DNA from: VRUE01 sp963695835
GTDB taxonomy: Bacteria; Actinomycetota; Thermoleophilia; Solirubrobacterales; 70-9
Direction of reading: 5' to 3'
NCBI GenBank assembly: GCA_963695835.1
Contig: CAVOHR010000002.1
Coordinates: forward strand, 186,001-250,000
DNA: 64,000 nucleotides
The number at the start of each line of letters is the position of its first letter. The stretch's first letter is position 1. The notes below the pieces were generated by a model. The model was not told the DNA's origin, ran no database searches, and saw only the letters and a program-made list of their open reading frames with translations. Shown one piece after another: positions 30,679 to 39,134 of the stretch. Made by a program: the position numbers and the translations under genes.

Positions 30679-32448
30679 ATGGCCACCTATCGCCGCCTGA
30701 TGGGCTTCCTGCGCCCCTATCGCCGCCAGCTCTGGGGCTCGCTCGCCTTCGCCTGGGTGGCGATGGGGATGACGGTGCTGATCCCCTGGCTCGTCGGCCG
30801 CGCGGTGAACGCGATCGAGCGCGGGGACAAGCCCGATCTGCTGCCGCTGGCGCTGGCGATCGTCGGCGCCAGCGTGCTGCGCCTGGGGATGACCGTCGTC
30901 CGGCGGCTGGTCGCCGGCAAGGTCTCGCTGGCGGTCGAATTCGACCTGCGCCAGCTCTTCTACTCGCACCTGCAGAAGCTCGACCTCGGCTTCTTCGACT
31001 CCCAGCAGACCGGCCAGCTGATGTCGCGGGCGACGGTCGACCTGCAGTCGATCCGCTTCTTCCTCGGCTACGGGCTCGTCTTCATCACCCAGAACCTGCT
31101 GACGATCGTCCTCGCCAGCGCGGTGATGTTCGCGATCAAGCCGTGGCTGGCGCTGCTGGCGCTGGCGCCGGCGCCGTTCGTCGTCTACACCGCCTCGCGC
31201 TACAACCGCATCTCCCGCCCGGCCCTGCAGGAGGTGCAGCAGCGGATCGCCGAACTGACCGCCGAAGCGGAGGAGAACGTCTCCGGGATCCGCATCGTCA
31301 AGGCGTTCGCCCGCGAGGAGCACCAGCTGCACCGCTTCCAGCGCGCCGTCGCCCGCGTCTTCGACCAGAGCATCTACTCGACCAAGCTCCAGGCGTTCTT
31401 CTCACCGCTGATCGGCCTGCTGCCGCAGCTCGGAATCGCCGTCGTCCTCCTGATCGGCGGCCGCGAGGTGATCGCCGGCAAGCTCAGCCTCGGCGACTTC
31501 ACCGCCTTCTACACCTACCTGGTGATGCTGGCCGGGCCGATGCGGATGCTCGGCGTGACGATGGGGATGGCGCAGCGGGCGATCGCCTCCGGCAACCGGA
31601 TGTTCGAGATCCTCGACCGCGAGCCGGCGATCCAGACCCCGCCCGGGGCGCCGCCGCTGCCGGCGGGCGGCGGCGAGGTCGAGCTGCGCGGGGTGACGCT
31701 GCGCTACGACGGCGCCGGCGCCGCCCTCGCGGACGTCGACCTCCACGTCGACGCCGGCCGCACCGTCGCCCTGGTCGGGCCCTCGGGATCGGGCAAGACC
31801 AGCCTGGTCGGGCTGATCGCCCGCCTCTACGACCCCAGCGAGGGCACGGTGCTGGTCGATGGCGCCGACGTGCGCCGGGTCGATGTCGGCTCGCTGCGCT
31901 CGGAGATCGCCTTCGTCGCCGACGACAGCTTCCTCTTCACCGACAGCGTCGCCGCCAACATCGCCTACGCCCACCCCGAGGCGAGCCTGGAGGAGATCGA
32001 AGCGGCGGCGCGGCGCGCCCAGGCGGACGAATTCATCCGCGAGCTGCCCGGCGGTTACGAGACGCGGGTCGGCGAGCGCGGCCTCACCCTCTCCGGCGGC
32101 CAGCGTCAGCGCATCGCGATCGCCCGCGCCCTGCTCGCCGACCCGCGCGTCCTGATCCTCGACGACGCCACCTCCTCGGTCGACGCCCGCACCGAGCAGG
32201 CGATCAAAGCCGGCCTGGGCGAGGCGATGGCCGGACGGACGACGTTGATCATCGCCCACCGGCTCTCGACCGTCTCCCTGGCCGATGAGGTCGTGGTCAT
32301 GGACGGGGGCCGGATCGTCGACCGCGGCAGCCACGAGGAGCTGATGGCCGGCTGCGGCTTCTACCGCGAGATCGCCGAGCACGGCCTCGCCGACACGGTC
32401 TTCCTCCAGCGCGACCTCGAGCAGCGCGAGGAGATGGCGCGCCTGTGA
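30679..32448 (+). CDS. ABC exporter subunit with non-canonical catalytic residue
   Basis: 589 aa, one six-helix ABC exporter TMD plus NBD. Walker A is GPSGSGKTS, signature LSGGQRQRIAIARALL, Walker B RVLILDDATSSVD, H-loop IIAHRLSTV. The residue after the Walker B Asp is Asp instead of the catalytic Glu, as in the degenerate half of heterodimeric exporters (TM287/288, BmrC type). The coupling-helix pattern GFFDSQQTGQLMSR is typical. The next gene, with a canonical Glu, overlaps its stop, so they form one heterodimer. Substrate unknown; multidrug or lipid export is usual. Confidence 0.93.
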   Translation: MATYRRLMGFLRPYRRQLWGSLAFAWVAMGMTVLIPWLVGRAVNAIERGDKPDLLPLALAIVGASVLRLGMTVVRRLVAGKVSLAVEFDLRQLFYSHLQKLDLGFFDSQQTGQLMSRATVDLQSIRFFLGYGLVFITQNLLTIVLASAVMFAIKPWLALLALAPAPFVVYTASRYNRISRPALQEVQQRIAELTAEAEENVSGIRIVKAFAREEHQLHRFQRAVARVFDQSIYSTKLQAFFSPLIGLLPQLGIAVVLLIGGREVIAGKLSLGDFTAFYTYLVMLAGPMRMLGVTMGMAQRAIASGNRMFEILDREPAIQTPPGAPPLPAGGGEVELRGVTLRYDGAGAALADVDLHVDAGRTVALVGPSGSGKTSLVGLIARLYDPSEGTVLVDGADVRRVDVGSLRSEIAFVADDSFLFTDSVAANIAYAHPEASLEEIEAAARRAQADEFIRELPGGYETRVGERGLTLSGGQRQRIAIARALLADPRVLILDDATSSVDARTEQAIKAGLGEAMAGRTTLIIAHRLSTVSLADEVVVMDGGRIVDRGSHEELMAGCGFYREIAEHGLADTVFLQRDLEQREEMARL

Positions 32449-34292
32449 ACCGCGCCCGAACCCGTTCCGCTGTTCCTTTGCCTCGCCATGTACGGCTTAG
32501 GAACAGCGCAGCGGCGGTTTGGCGGCTGGTCCGTGGCCAGGACCAGCGCGGCCGCAAGGTGCGCTGGATGATCGGCCTGCTGCGCCCCTACCGCGGGCGG
32601 ATGGCGCTGATGTTCGTCGCCCTGCTGCTCGAGACGGGCGCCGGCCTCGCGCCCCCCTACCTGGCCGGGCGGGCGATCGACACCGGGATCAAGACCGGCG
32701 ACCTGACCGCGCTCGACCTGATCGTCGTCGCCTTCGTCGGCGCCGCCCTGCTCTACGCGGTCGCCACCTACGCCGAGACCTACCTGGTCGGCTGGGTCGG
32801 GACCCGCGCCCTGCAGGACCTGCGCGAGCGCCTCTTCTCCCACATCCAGTCGATGTCGATCGGCTTCTTCACCCGCCGCAGCCCGGGGGTGCTGATCTCG
32901 CGCATGACCAACGACGTCGAGGCGCTCAACCAGCTCGTCACCAGCGGCGTGGTGACGATGTTCTCCAGCACCCTGACCCTGGTCGGCGTGGTCGTGATCC
33001 TGCTCGCGCTCGACGTCAAGCTGGCGCTGGTCACCTTCCTCACCTTCCCGCTGCTGGCGATCGCCAGCGTCGTCTTCCGGATCGTCTCCCACGGCGCCTA
33101 CCGGGCGACCCGCGAGCGGATCGCCGCGGTCACCGCCTACCTGCAGGAGACGCTCAGCGGGGTGCGCGTCGTGCGCAGCTTCGGCCAGGAGCCGCGCCAC
33201 GCGGCGGCGATGGCCGAGCTGAACGAGGCCAACCGCGAGGCGAACATGAGGACGGTCTACCTCAACGCCTCCTACTTCCCCGCGGTCGAACTGCTGGCCG
33301 CGATCGGCACCGCGGTGATCCTGCTCTACGGCGGCAGCCAGGCGATCGACGGCGCGATCCAGATCGGCGTCATCGTCTCCTTCGTCGGCTACCTGGCGAC
33401 CTTCTTCGAACCGATCCAGCAGCTCTCCCAGCTCTACACCACCTACCAGCAGGGGATGGCGGCGCTGGACAAGATCTTCGACCAGCTCGACACCGCGCCC
33501 GACATGGTCGACGCGCCGGATGCGGTCGACCCCGGGGCGCTGTCGGGCGCGATCGAGATGCGCGACGTCTGGTTCTCCTACGACGAGGACCCGGGGGCCG
33601 GCCCCTGGGCGCTGCGCGAGATCGACCTCAGCGTGCCTCCCGGGCAGACGCTGGCGCTGGTCGGCTCGACCGGCGCCGGCAAGTCGACGATCGCCAAGCT
33701 GGTCGCCCGCTTCTACGACCCGCAGCGGGGCTCGGTGGCGATCGACGGCCACGACCTGCGCGAGCTGAAGCAGCAGGCGCTGCGCCGCCAGCTCGGGATT
33801 GTCCCCCAGGAGGGCTTCCTGTTCTCCGGCAGCGTCCGCGAGAACATCGCCTTCGGCCGGCCCGAAGCGAGCCTCGAGGAGATCGAGGACGCCGCCGCCG
33901 CGGTCGGCGCGACCGGCTTCGTCGCCGCCCTGCCGGAGGGGATCGAGACCGAGGTCGGCGAGCGCGGCGTCCAGCTCTCCGCCGGCCAGCGCCAGCTCGT
34001 CGCCTTCGCCCGGGCGCTGCTGGCCGAACCGCGCATCCTGATCCTCGACGAGGCGACCTCGAACGTCGACGTGCGGACCGAGAAGACGATCGAGCGGGGG
34101 CTGCAGCGGCTGCTCGCCGGCCGCACGGCGATCGTCATCGCCCACCGGCTGTCGACGATCCGCCGGGCCGGCAAGATCGTCGTGCTGGACCACGGGCGGA
34201 TCGCCGAGAGCGGCACGCACGAGGAGCTGATCGAGGCCGGCGGCCCCTACTCGCGCCTCTACGGCGCCTGGGCAGAGACCTCGGCTGCCTGA
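32445..34292 (+). CDS. ABC exporter subunit, canonical half
   Basis: 615 aa from the GTG at 32445 that overlaps the preceding stop. A start further in, near the GTG/ATG of RKVRWMIGLLRPYRG, is possible because a hairpin covers codons 8-21 (32468-32508). Exporter TMD (GFFTRRSPGVLISRMTNDVEAL) then NBD: Walker A GSTGAGKST, signature QLSAGQRQLVAFARALL, Walker B RILILDEATSNVD with the catalytic Glu, H-loop VIAHRLSTI. It pairs with the preceding degenerate half. Confidence 0.93.
   Translation: MNRARTRSAVPLPRHVRLRNSAAAVWRLVRGQDQRGRKVRWMIGLLRPYRGRMALMFVALLLETGAGLAPPYLAGRAIDTGIKTGDLTALDLIVVAFVGAALLYAVATYAETYLVGWVGTRALQDLRERLFSHIQSMSIGFFTRRSPGVLISRMTNDVEALNQLVTSGVVTMFSSTLTLVGVVVILLALDVKLALVTFLTFPLLAIASVVFRIVSHGAYRATRERIAAVTAYLQETLSGVRVVRSFGQEPRHAAAMAELNEANREANMRTVYLNASYFPAVELLAAIGTAVILLYGGSQAIDGAIQIGVIVSFVGYLATFFEPIQQLSQLYTTYQQGMAALDKIFDQLDTAPDMVDAPDAVDPGALSGAIEMRDVWFSYDEDPGAGPWALREIDLSVPPGQTLALVGSTGAGKSTIAKLVARFYDPQRGSVAIDGHDLRELKQQALRRQLGIVPQEGFLFSGSVRENIAFGRPEASLEEIEDAAAAVGATGFVAALPEGIETEVGERGVQLSAGQRQLVAFARALLAEPRILILDEATSNVDVRTEKTIERGLQRLLAGRTAIVIAHRLSTIRRAGKIVVLDHGRIAESGTHEELIEAGGPYSRLYGAWAETSAA
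32468..32508. repeat. Inverted repeat at the ABC gene junction
   Basis: CGCTGTTCCT and AGGAACAGCG form a perfect 10-bp stem around a 21-base loop with an inner GCC/GGC pair. It lies 19 bp after the first ABC gene stop. It looks like the terminators at 34303 and 49722 (TGYTCC...GGARCA arms), so it may attenuate transcription or mark a later true start for the second gene. Confidence 0.5.
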
Positions 34293-34302
34293 GCAGGGGG
34301 AT

Positions 34303-34345
34303 GAGTGCTCCCTTTGGGGTCGTATGAGCCCTTAACGGAGCACTC
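34303..34345. terminator. Bidirectional hairpin terminator
   Basis: GAGTGCTCC and GGAGCACTC form a perfect 9-bp stem with an inner GGGG/GCCC pairing. It lies 11 bp after the ABC exporter stop and 18 bp from the end of the convergent lipoprotein gene, so it can serve both. Confidence 0.7.
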
Positions 34346-34362
34346 GTTGGTGGACAGCGAGC

Positions 34363-35091
34363 TCAGCCGGGGCCGATGCCGCCGGAGCTGCCGCCGCCGG
34401 AGCCCGAGCCGCCGCCTTCGGTGCCACCCCCCACCCCGGCGCCGCCGCCGGCGCTTTCTTCTTCGACTCCGCCCGCTTCTTCTTCGGGCGCCGGCGCGAC
34501 TTCTTCTTCCGGCGCCGCTTCTTCGACCGCCCCTTCTTCGACTCCGCCGGACGGTTCTTCGCCCGACGATTCGCCGCCGCCGGTGGGTTTGGGCGTCGGC
34601 GCGGCCGGCGCTTCCGCGCACTGTTCGAAGCCGAACGAGCTCGCCGCCGACTGGAACGAGCTGAGCGCCGTCGACGCTTCCGATTCGGCCGCGGCGAGCG
34701 CTTCGCCTTCTTCTTCCCGTTCAGCCTCGAGCTTCACGTTGTCCTCGGCCCGGGCGAGCGCTTCGGCCGCCGAGATGAATTCGGGGTAGCCGGCGCTTTC
34801 GTCGCTGGGAGCGCCCAGCCCCTCCAGCCGTTCGACCATGCCGCCGTAGAGGCCGGCCACCTGCGCCGCCAGGCCGCCGGAGCCGGAGCTGGTCGAGCCG
34901 GCGGTGCCGACGGCCGCGTTCACCTCGGCGCAGATCGCATCGCCCTGGGCGATCAGCTCTTCCTTGCTGAGCGCCGCGGTCGTCGTGGCAGCCTGCGTCG
35001 AGGCAGTCGATTCCCCCCCGCCCCCGCCACCGCAGCCGGCGACGAGGACGAGAAGCGCAAGCGCGACACAACCAAGCCCGAGCCTCCTCAT
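34363..35091 (-). CDS. Lipoprotein with acidic, Gly/Ser-rich tail
   Basis: 242 aa. The signal ends in a good lipobox (LVLVAGC, Cys 20) followed by six Gly. A helical region (LSKEELIAQGDAICAEVNAAVG; GLYGGMVERLEGLGAPSDESAGY) resembles DUF-type lipoproteins of actinobacteria that begin with a GDAICAE motif. It then runs into a long Glu/Ala/Pro region and a Gly/Ser tail of about 30 residues. The tail is low-complexity and probably cell-wall spanning or disordered. Function unknown. It is followed by the tRNA-Gln region on the other side. Confidence 0.7.
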   Translation of the reverse strand: MRRLGLGCVALALLVLVAGCGGGGGGESTASTQAATTTAALSKEELIAQGDAICAEVNAAVGTAGSTSSGSGGLAAQVAGLYGGMVERLEGLGAPSDESAGYPEFISAAEALARAEDNVKLEAEREEEGEALAAAESEASTALSSFQSAASSFGFEQCAEAPAAPTPKPTGGGESSGEEPSGGVEEGAVEEAAPEEEVAPAPEEEAGGVEEESAGGGAGVGGGTEGGGSGSGGGSSGGIGPG

Positions 35092-35154
35092 GAGCGGCGA
35101 AAGTAGCAGAGCGACAGGACGGGCAGCGCGCCTCTACGCAGGAAGAACTGCGAA

Positions 35155-35226
35155 CTGCGCCCCAGGGACTCGAACCCCGAAATCCAGCTCCAGAGGCTGG
35201 CGTGTTGCCAATTACACCAGGGCGCA
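35155..35226 (-). tRNA. tRNA-Gln(CTG)
   Basis: The minus strand folds into a full cloverleaf: acceptor TGCGCCC with GGGCGCA, D-stem GTGT/ACAC, anticodon stem CCAGC/GCTGG with loop CTCTGGA (anticodon CTG), T-arm CGGGG-TTCGAGT-CCCTG, discriminator G. There is no encoded CCA. The U-A first acceptor pair is typical of tRNA-Gln. Confidence 0.95.
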
Positions 35227-35284
35227 ACGAACGGACTCTGAGGATATCCAGCGGCACAAGGCGGGTGCGCGCAGGTTCCGGACG

Positions 35285-36517
35285 CTACGAGATCTCGCCC
35301 AGATCGCTGCCGGGATCGGCGATCTGCTCTTTGGCGCCTGAGACGTCGACTCCGTCGGCGAGCAGGCGGCGGGCCTCGGCGAGGTCTTCGGAGCGCTCGA
35401 CGCTGAGACATCCGGCCACGCGGCCGTCCTTCAGGTACCAGACCGAGAACTCGCCGGCGTCGCGGTCGCCGCGCCAGACCTCCTCGTCCCAGTCCTGCGC
35501 CGGGCCGACGTACTCGAGGCTCGCCCAGTCGGCGAGGTCGCTGAAGAAGTAGGGGACTACGTCGTAGTCGCGCTCCGCGCCGAGCATGTTGCGGGCCGCG
35601 TGCATGCCCTGCTGCATCGCCACGTCCCAGTGCTCGACCCGCAGCCGCCGGCCGTGCACGACGCTGTCGTAGGAGCAGCAGTCGCCCGCCGCGTAGACGC
35701 CCTCGGCGGAGGTCGCGAGCTTCGAATCGCAGACGATCCCGTCGTCGACCTCGAGCCCGGCCCGCTGCGCGAGCATCGCGTCGGCCCGCACGCCGGCGCC
35801 GACCACGACCGCGTCGCACTCGACCGCCAGGCCGCTCTTGGTCAGGACCGACCTGACCCGGCCGTCGCCCTCGAAGGCGTCGAGCTCCGCACCGCCGTGG
35901 ACCGTCACTCCGTGCTCTTCCAGCCGCTGCTGGAACCAGCGGCCGGCGTCCTCGCCGAAGGTCCGCGAGAGGGCGACGTCCTCGATCATCACCATCGTGC
36001 AGTCGACGCCCTTCGCGGTCAGCGAGGCGGCGACCTCGCCGGCGATGTAGCTGCCGCCGATCAGCACGACCCGCTCGGCGTTCTCGGCGTCGGCGCGGAT
36101 CGCGTCGCTGTTGCCGAAGGCGCGCAGGTAGTGGATGCCCTCGTTCTCGGCCCCCTCGACGCGGAGGATGTTGACCATCGCGCCGGTGGCGAGCAGCGCC
36201 TTGCCGAAGGCGACCTCCTCCCCGCCCTGCAGCTTCGCTGTGCGCCCCGCCGGGTCAAGCGACATGACGTTGACGCCGGTCAGCAGCTCGACCCCGTTCT
36301 CCTCGTACCAGCCGGCCGGGTTGACGAAGGCGTCGGCGCGCTCGGCCTCGCCGCGCAGGTACTCCTTGGAGAGCGGCGGCCGTTCGTAGGGCGGCTCGGG
36401 CTCGCGGCCGGCGAGCAGGATCGAGCCCTCCGCCCCGCGCTTGCGCAGCTCCGCCGCACAGTGCGCCGAGGCCATGCCGCCGCCGATCAGCAGGAAGTCG
36501 ACCTCCTTCGGCGCCAC
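35285..36517 (-). CDS. FAD-dependent NAD(P)H oxidoreductase, ferredoxin-reductase type
   Basis: 410 aa from the GTG at 36517, two bases after the trkA stop. The FAD-binding start is FLLIGGGMASAHCAAELRKRG, followed by PPYERPPLSKEYLRG, a motif shared by rubredoxin and ferredoxin reductases and AIF. The NAD(P)H motif is VVLIGGSYIAGEVAASL and the second FAD motif EGVYAAGDCCSY. The C-terminal reductase domain has YVGPAQDWDEEVW and VWYLKDGRVAGCLSVER. It likely transfers electrons from NAD(P)H to a redox partner. Operon position after two TrkA genes suggests shared regulation, not a shared role. Confidence 0.9.
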   Translation of the reverse strand: MAPKEVDFLLIGGGMASAHCAAELRKRGAEGSILLAGREPEPPYERPPLSKEYLRGEAERADAFVNPAGWYEENGVELLTGVNVMSLDPAGRTAKLQGGEEVAFGKALLATGAMVNILRVEGAENEGIHYLRAFGNSDAIRADAENAERVVLIGGSYIAGEVAASLTAKGVDCTMVMIEDVALSRTFGEDAGRWFQQRLEEHGVTVHGGAELDAFEGDGRVRSVLTKSGLAVECDAVVVGAGVRADAMLAQRAGLEVDDGIVCDSKLATSAEGVYAAGDCCSYDSVVHGRRLRVEHWDVAMQQGMHAARNMLGAERDYDVVPYFFSDLADWASLEYVGPAQDWDEEVWRGDRDAGEFSVWYLKDGRVAGCLSVERSEDLAEARRLLADGVDVSGAKEQIADPGSDLGEIS

Positions 36518-36519
36518 TC

Positions 36520-37200
36520 TCAGCCGGTCCCGTTCCCGCCGATCGCCGGGCCGAACAGCTCCTTGAGGTCGTCCTCGCGGCCGGGGTCGAGCACGGCGAG
36601 CACCTCGTCGCCCGGCTCCAGCACCGTCTCGGGACCGGGCACGAATCCCTTGCCGTCGCGCAGGACCGAGATCAGCAGGCTGCCTTCGGGCATCGCCAGG
36701 TCGCCGACCCGGCGCCCGGTGACCTCCGAGTCCTTGCCGAGCAGCATCTCGATGATCTCCAGCTGCTCCTCCTGCAGGTCGAGCAGGTGGACCAGGCCGT
36801 ACTCGGGCACCTCGTGCTCGAGCAGGCGCAGGATCAGATCGGTGGCCGAGACCGAGGGCTTGACCCCGAGCAGGTCGAAGTGGGGCCGGTTGCGCGGGTT
36901 GTTGACCCGGGCGATGATCCGCTCGACGTCGTACTTCTCGCGCGCGACCTGGCAGATCAGCATGTTGTCCTCGTCGTCGCCGGTTACCGCGATCACCATG
37001 TCGGCGCGCTGCACGCCGGCCCGCTCCAGTACCCACAGCTCGGAGGCGTCGCCGTAGGTGACGTTGTGCTCGAGCTCCTGCTCGACGGTCAGGTAGCGGC
37101 GCCGGTTGCTCTCGATCACCGTCACCTCGTGGTTCTTTTCGAGCAGCTCGCGGGCCAGGTTCCAGCCGACCTTCCCGGCTCCGGCGACGATGATGTACAT
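36520..37200 (-). CDS. TrkA-type potassium channel regulatory protein
   Basis: 226 aa: an RCK_N domain with the NAD-binding start MYIIVAGAGKVGWNLARELLEKNHEVTVIE, YGDASELWVLERAGVQRADMVIAVTGDDEDNM, then an RCK_C domain (GRRVGDLAMPEGSLLISVLRDGKGFVPGPETVLEPGDEVLAVL). It gates a potassium transporter in response to NAD(H)/nucleotides. It follows a second, C-domain-free TrkA gene by one base and precedes the FAD oxidoreductase. The membrane transporter subunit is not adjacent here. Confidence 0.93.
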   Translation of the reverse strand: MYIIVAGAGKVGWNLARELLEKNHEVTVIESNRRRYLTVEQELEHNVTYGDASELWVLERAGVQRADMVIAVTGDDEDNMLICQVAREKYDVERIIARVNNPRNRPHFDLLGVKPSVSATDLILRLLEHEVPEYGLVHLLDLQEEQLEIIEMLLGKDSEVTGRRVGDLAMPEGSLLISVLRDGKGFVPGPETVLEPGDEVLAVLDPGREDDLKELFGPAIGGNGTG

Positions 37201-37201
37201 G

Positions 37202-37642
37202 TCAGGCCGCCTCGCGCTCGGCGCCCTCGCGGACGGCGCTCTCCAGCATGTCGATCGCCACCCGGGTCGGGCAGATCGTGTGCAGGCCCTGCTGCCGGTA
37301 CCACTCGGCGCGCAGCGGGTCGAGGATGCGGGCGATCACGGTCGGCACCTCGTAGCGGCGCTGGGCGATCTGGGAGATGACGATGTTCGTGTTGTCGCCG
37401 TTGGTCGAGGCGATGAAGGCGTCCGCCTGCTCGATCCCGGCGGCGAGCAGCGCGTCGGTCTCGAGGCCGGTGCCGACGGTGAACCGCCCGCCGAGGTCCT
37501 CCCAGCCCTTTTCCAGCCCGACCTCGAGCCTGGCGTGGGACTCGGGGTCCTCGTCGAGGCAGGAGACCTCATGGCCCTCGCCCAGCATGGTCCTGGCGAC
37601 CGAGGAGCCAACTCGTCCGCAACCAACGATCAGAATGAACAC
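37202..37642 (-). CDS. TrkA N-terminal domain protein
   Basis: 146 aa, one RCK_N domain only: MFILIVGCGRVGSSVARTMLGEGHEVSCLDEDPES, then TGLETDALLAAGIEQADAFIASTNGDNTN, with the acidic residue for NAD ribose. It ends with an extension (LHTICPTRVAIDMLESAVREG). It probably forms a heteromer with the following full TrkA. The pair of short and long TrkA proteins occurs in several actinobacteria. Confidence 0.9.
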   Translation of the reverse strand: MFILIVGCGRVGSSVARTMLGEGHEVSCLDEDPESHARLEVGLEKGWEDLGGRFTVGTGLETDALLAAGIEQADAFIASTNGDNTNIVISQIAQRRYEVPTVIARILDPLRAEWYRQQGLHTICPTRVAIDMLESAVREGAEREAA

Positions 37643-37652
37643 GCTGCGGATA

Positions 37653-38084
37653 CTAGATGGCAGAGGTCCGAGGGGCCTGTGCGTCCTCGGGCGGGGCGGT
37701 GAGCAGGACCCGGCAGGGCGCCTTCTTCAGCACGAACTCGGTCGCCGCCCCGATCTCGGCCGGCTTCGCGGCGCCGATCCCGGCACCGACCCTGCGGGCG
37801 CGGACCGTCTCGGTGCTGACCGCGACGTCCTCGTACTCCTCCGCCACCTCGCGGGCCCGCTGCAGGGCGGCGCGGGCCGCCTCCTCGAGCTCCGGCGGCA
37901 GCTCGGCGTCGATCGGATCGGCGAGCGGCACCTCGACCACGTAGGCCGGCGCCAGCCGCGCTTCCCCCTCACCGTCGGCCTCCGCCTCGGCCGCCGCGAG
38001 GCGCCCTGCGGTGGCGACGATGTCGTCGTCGAGCTTGCTGCCGAAGACCGGCACGAGGATGCTGCGGTAGGCGATCTCGGGCAC
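37653..38084 (-). CDS. Universal stress protein family
   Basis: 143 aa from a GTG at 38084. It has the UspA start YRSILVPVFGSKLDDDIVATAGRLAA, the helical middle (PPELEEAARAALQRAREVAEEY) and ends with AATEFVLKKAPCRVLLTAPPED, where the usual GSVS before the last helix is not kept (GAATEFVL). An APC-permease C-terminal remnant lies directly before it in another frame, which suggests it was originally fused to, or translated with, an amino-acid permease. The gene leads into the TrkA pair. Confidence 0.8.
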   Translation of the reverse strand: MPEIAYRSILVPVFGSKLDDDIVATAGRLAAAEAEADGEGEARLAPAYVVEVPLADPIDAELPPELEEAARAALQRAREVAEEYEDVAVSTETVRARRVGAGIGAAKPAEIGAATEFVLKKAPCRVLLTAPPEDAQAPRTSAI

Positions 38085-38088
38085 CTGC

Positions 38089-38226
38089 GTTGGTCAGCGC
38101 CCGCTCGGTGACCGAGACGCGGCGGGTCAGCGTCGTCCCCTCGAACAGCTTGCGGTAGACGACATAGAAGACGAGGCCGAACGTCATCCAGCCGAGACCG
38201 ACCCAGCGGGCCCCAGCCGGGGGGAG
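38089..38226 (-). pseudogene. C-terminal remnant of an APC-family permease
   Basis: The minus strand reads ARWVGLGWMTFGLVFYVVYRK then LFEGTTLTRRVSVTERALTN, the typical last helix and tail of amino-acid permeases that are followed by a USP domain. The frame joins the USP frame with a one-base shift. Upstream the permease is cut off by unrelated sequence at about 38226. Confidence 0.5.
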
Positions 38227-38256
38227 AGTCTGGGCTTGTGACGACTTGTTATCGGT

Positions 38257-38941
38257 ATGCGACAACAAGTCGTCACACCCGATCGGGCGGTGGCTGAGAT
38301 GGCCGCGCGACAGCACGGCGTCCTTACCTACGAGCAGCTCGGCAGCGCCGGCTTGGATGCAAGCGCGGTGGCGCGGCGCGTCAAGGCAGGCCGCTTACAC
38401 AGGGTCTATCGCGGCGTCTATGCAGTCGGCCATACCGCACTCAGCCGGGAGGGGAGCTGGATGGCGGCCGTCCTCGCCTGCGGGGAGGGTGCTGTGGTCA
38501 GCCATCGAAGCGCCGCGGTCCTATGGAGATTGCTATCGCCGAGGTCGGAGCCCATCCACGTGTCGGTGCCTCGAATCGGCGGCAAGGCTGTGCGGCGAGG
38601 AATACGGCTCCACCGCTCCAGGACGCTGACAGTCGCAGCGACCACCCGGCGCCACGGGATTCCCGTCACGAAGCCCGCACGGACTATTGCCGACCTGCGC
38701 GGCAGCGTCTCGGAGAAGGAGCATCGAGGCCGACTTCCTCTGGCGCGACGCCAAGCTGGCCGTCGAAACCGACGGCTACATCTACCACCGCGGCGAGGTC
38801 GCCTTCCAAGACGACCACGACCGCAACCTGAAGCTGAGACTCCGTGGCTACGAGGTGCTCCGCCTCAGCGAAATCCAGGTAGCCGACGAACCCGCCGCAA
38901 TCGCGAAGGCGCTGAAGGAGCGCCTGGGACTACCCAGCTGA
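38257..38941 (+). pseudogene. AbiEi-type/DUF559 protein, internally deleted and frameshifted
   Basis: The N-terminal ~150 residues are an AbiEi-like antitoxin HTH domain (VLTYEQLGSAGLDASAVARRVKAGRLHRVYRGVYAVG) followed by the usual PARTIADLRGSVSEKE. The C-terminal end, in another frame, encodes EADFLWRDAKLAVETDGYIYHRG then DDHDRNLKLRLRGYEVLRLSE, the DUF559/Vsr-like nuclease domain with its E..D.. motif. In intact relatives about 70 residues lie between these parts, so an internal deletion has removed them and shifted the frame at about 38720. The gene is therefore broken. It lies beside the truncated permease. Confidence 0.75.
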
Positions 38942-39000
38942 GCCACAAAGACCCGGCGTTCTGATCGAGCATGTGGCGCTTCCGGCGCCCGAACCGGTGA

Positions 39001-39119
39001 GGAGGGGCAGGGTGCCCCTCCCGCGCAGCGGCGTCCCGGTTTTCGCACAGACCACTCGGCGAGAGACGCCCACCGCCCGGCGAAAACCCCAGCAAGCGGG
39101 AGGGGCACCCTGCCCCTCC
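39001..39119. terminator. Long inverted repeat between convergent genes
   Basis: A perfect 24-bp inverted repeat (39001-39024 with 39096-39119; arm core GGGGCAGGGTGCCCCTCC) with 71 bp between. A second 9-bp pair, GGTTTTCGC/GCGAAAACC, lies inside. Each arm is itself near-palindromic (GGGGCAGGGTGCCCC). It separates the broken DUF559 gene from the convergent H+-pyrophosphatase. It may terminate both or be a small mobile palindrome. Confidence 0.6.
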
Positions 39120-39134
39120 CCCACGCTCCGAGTA

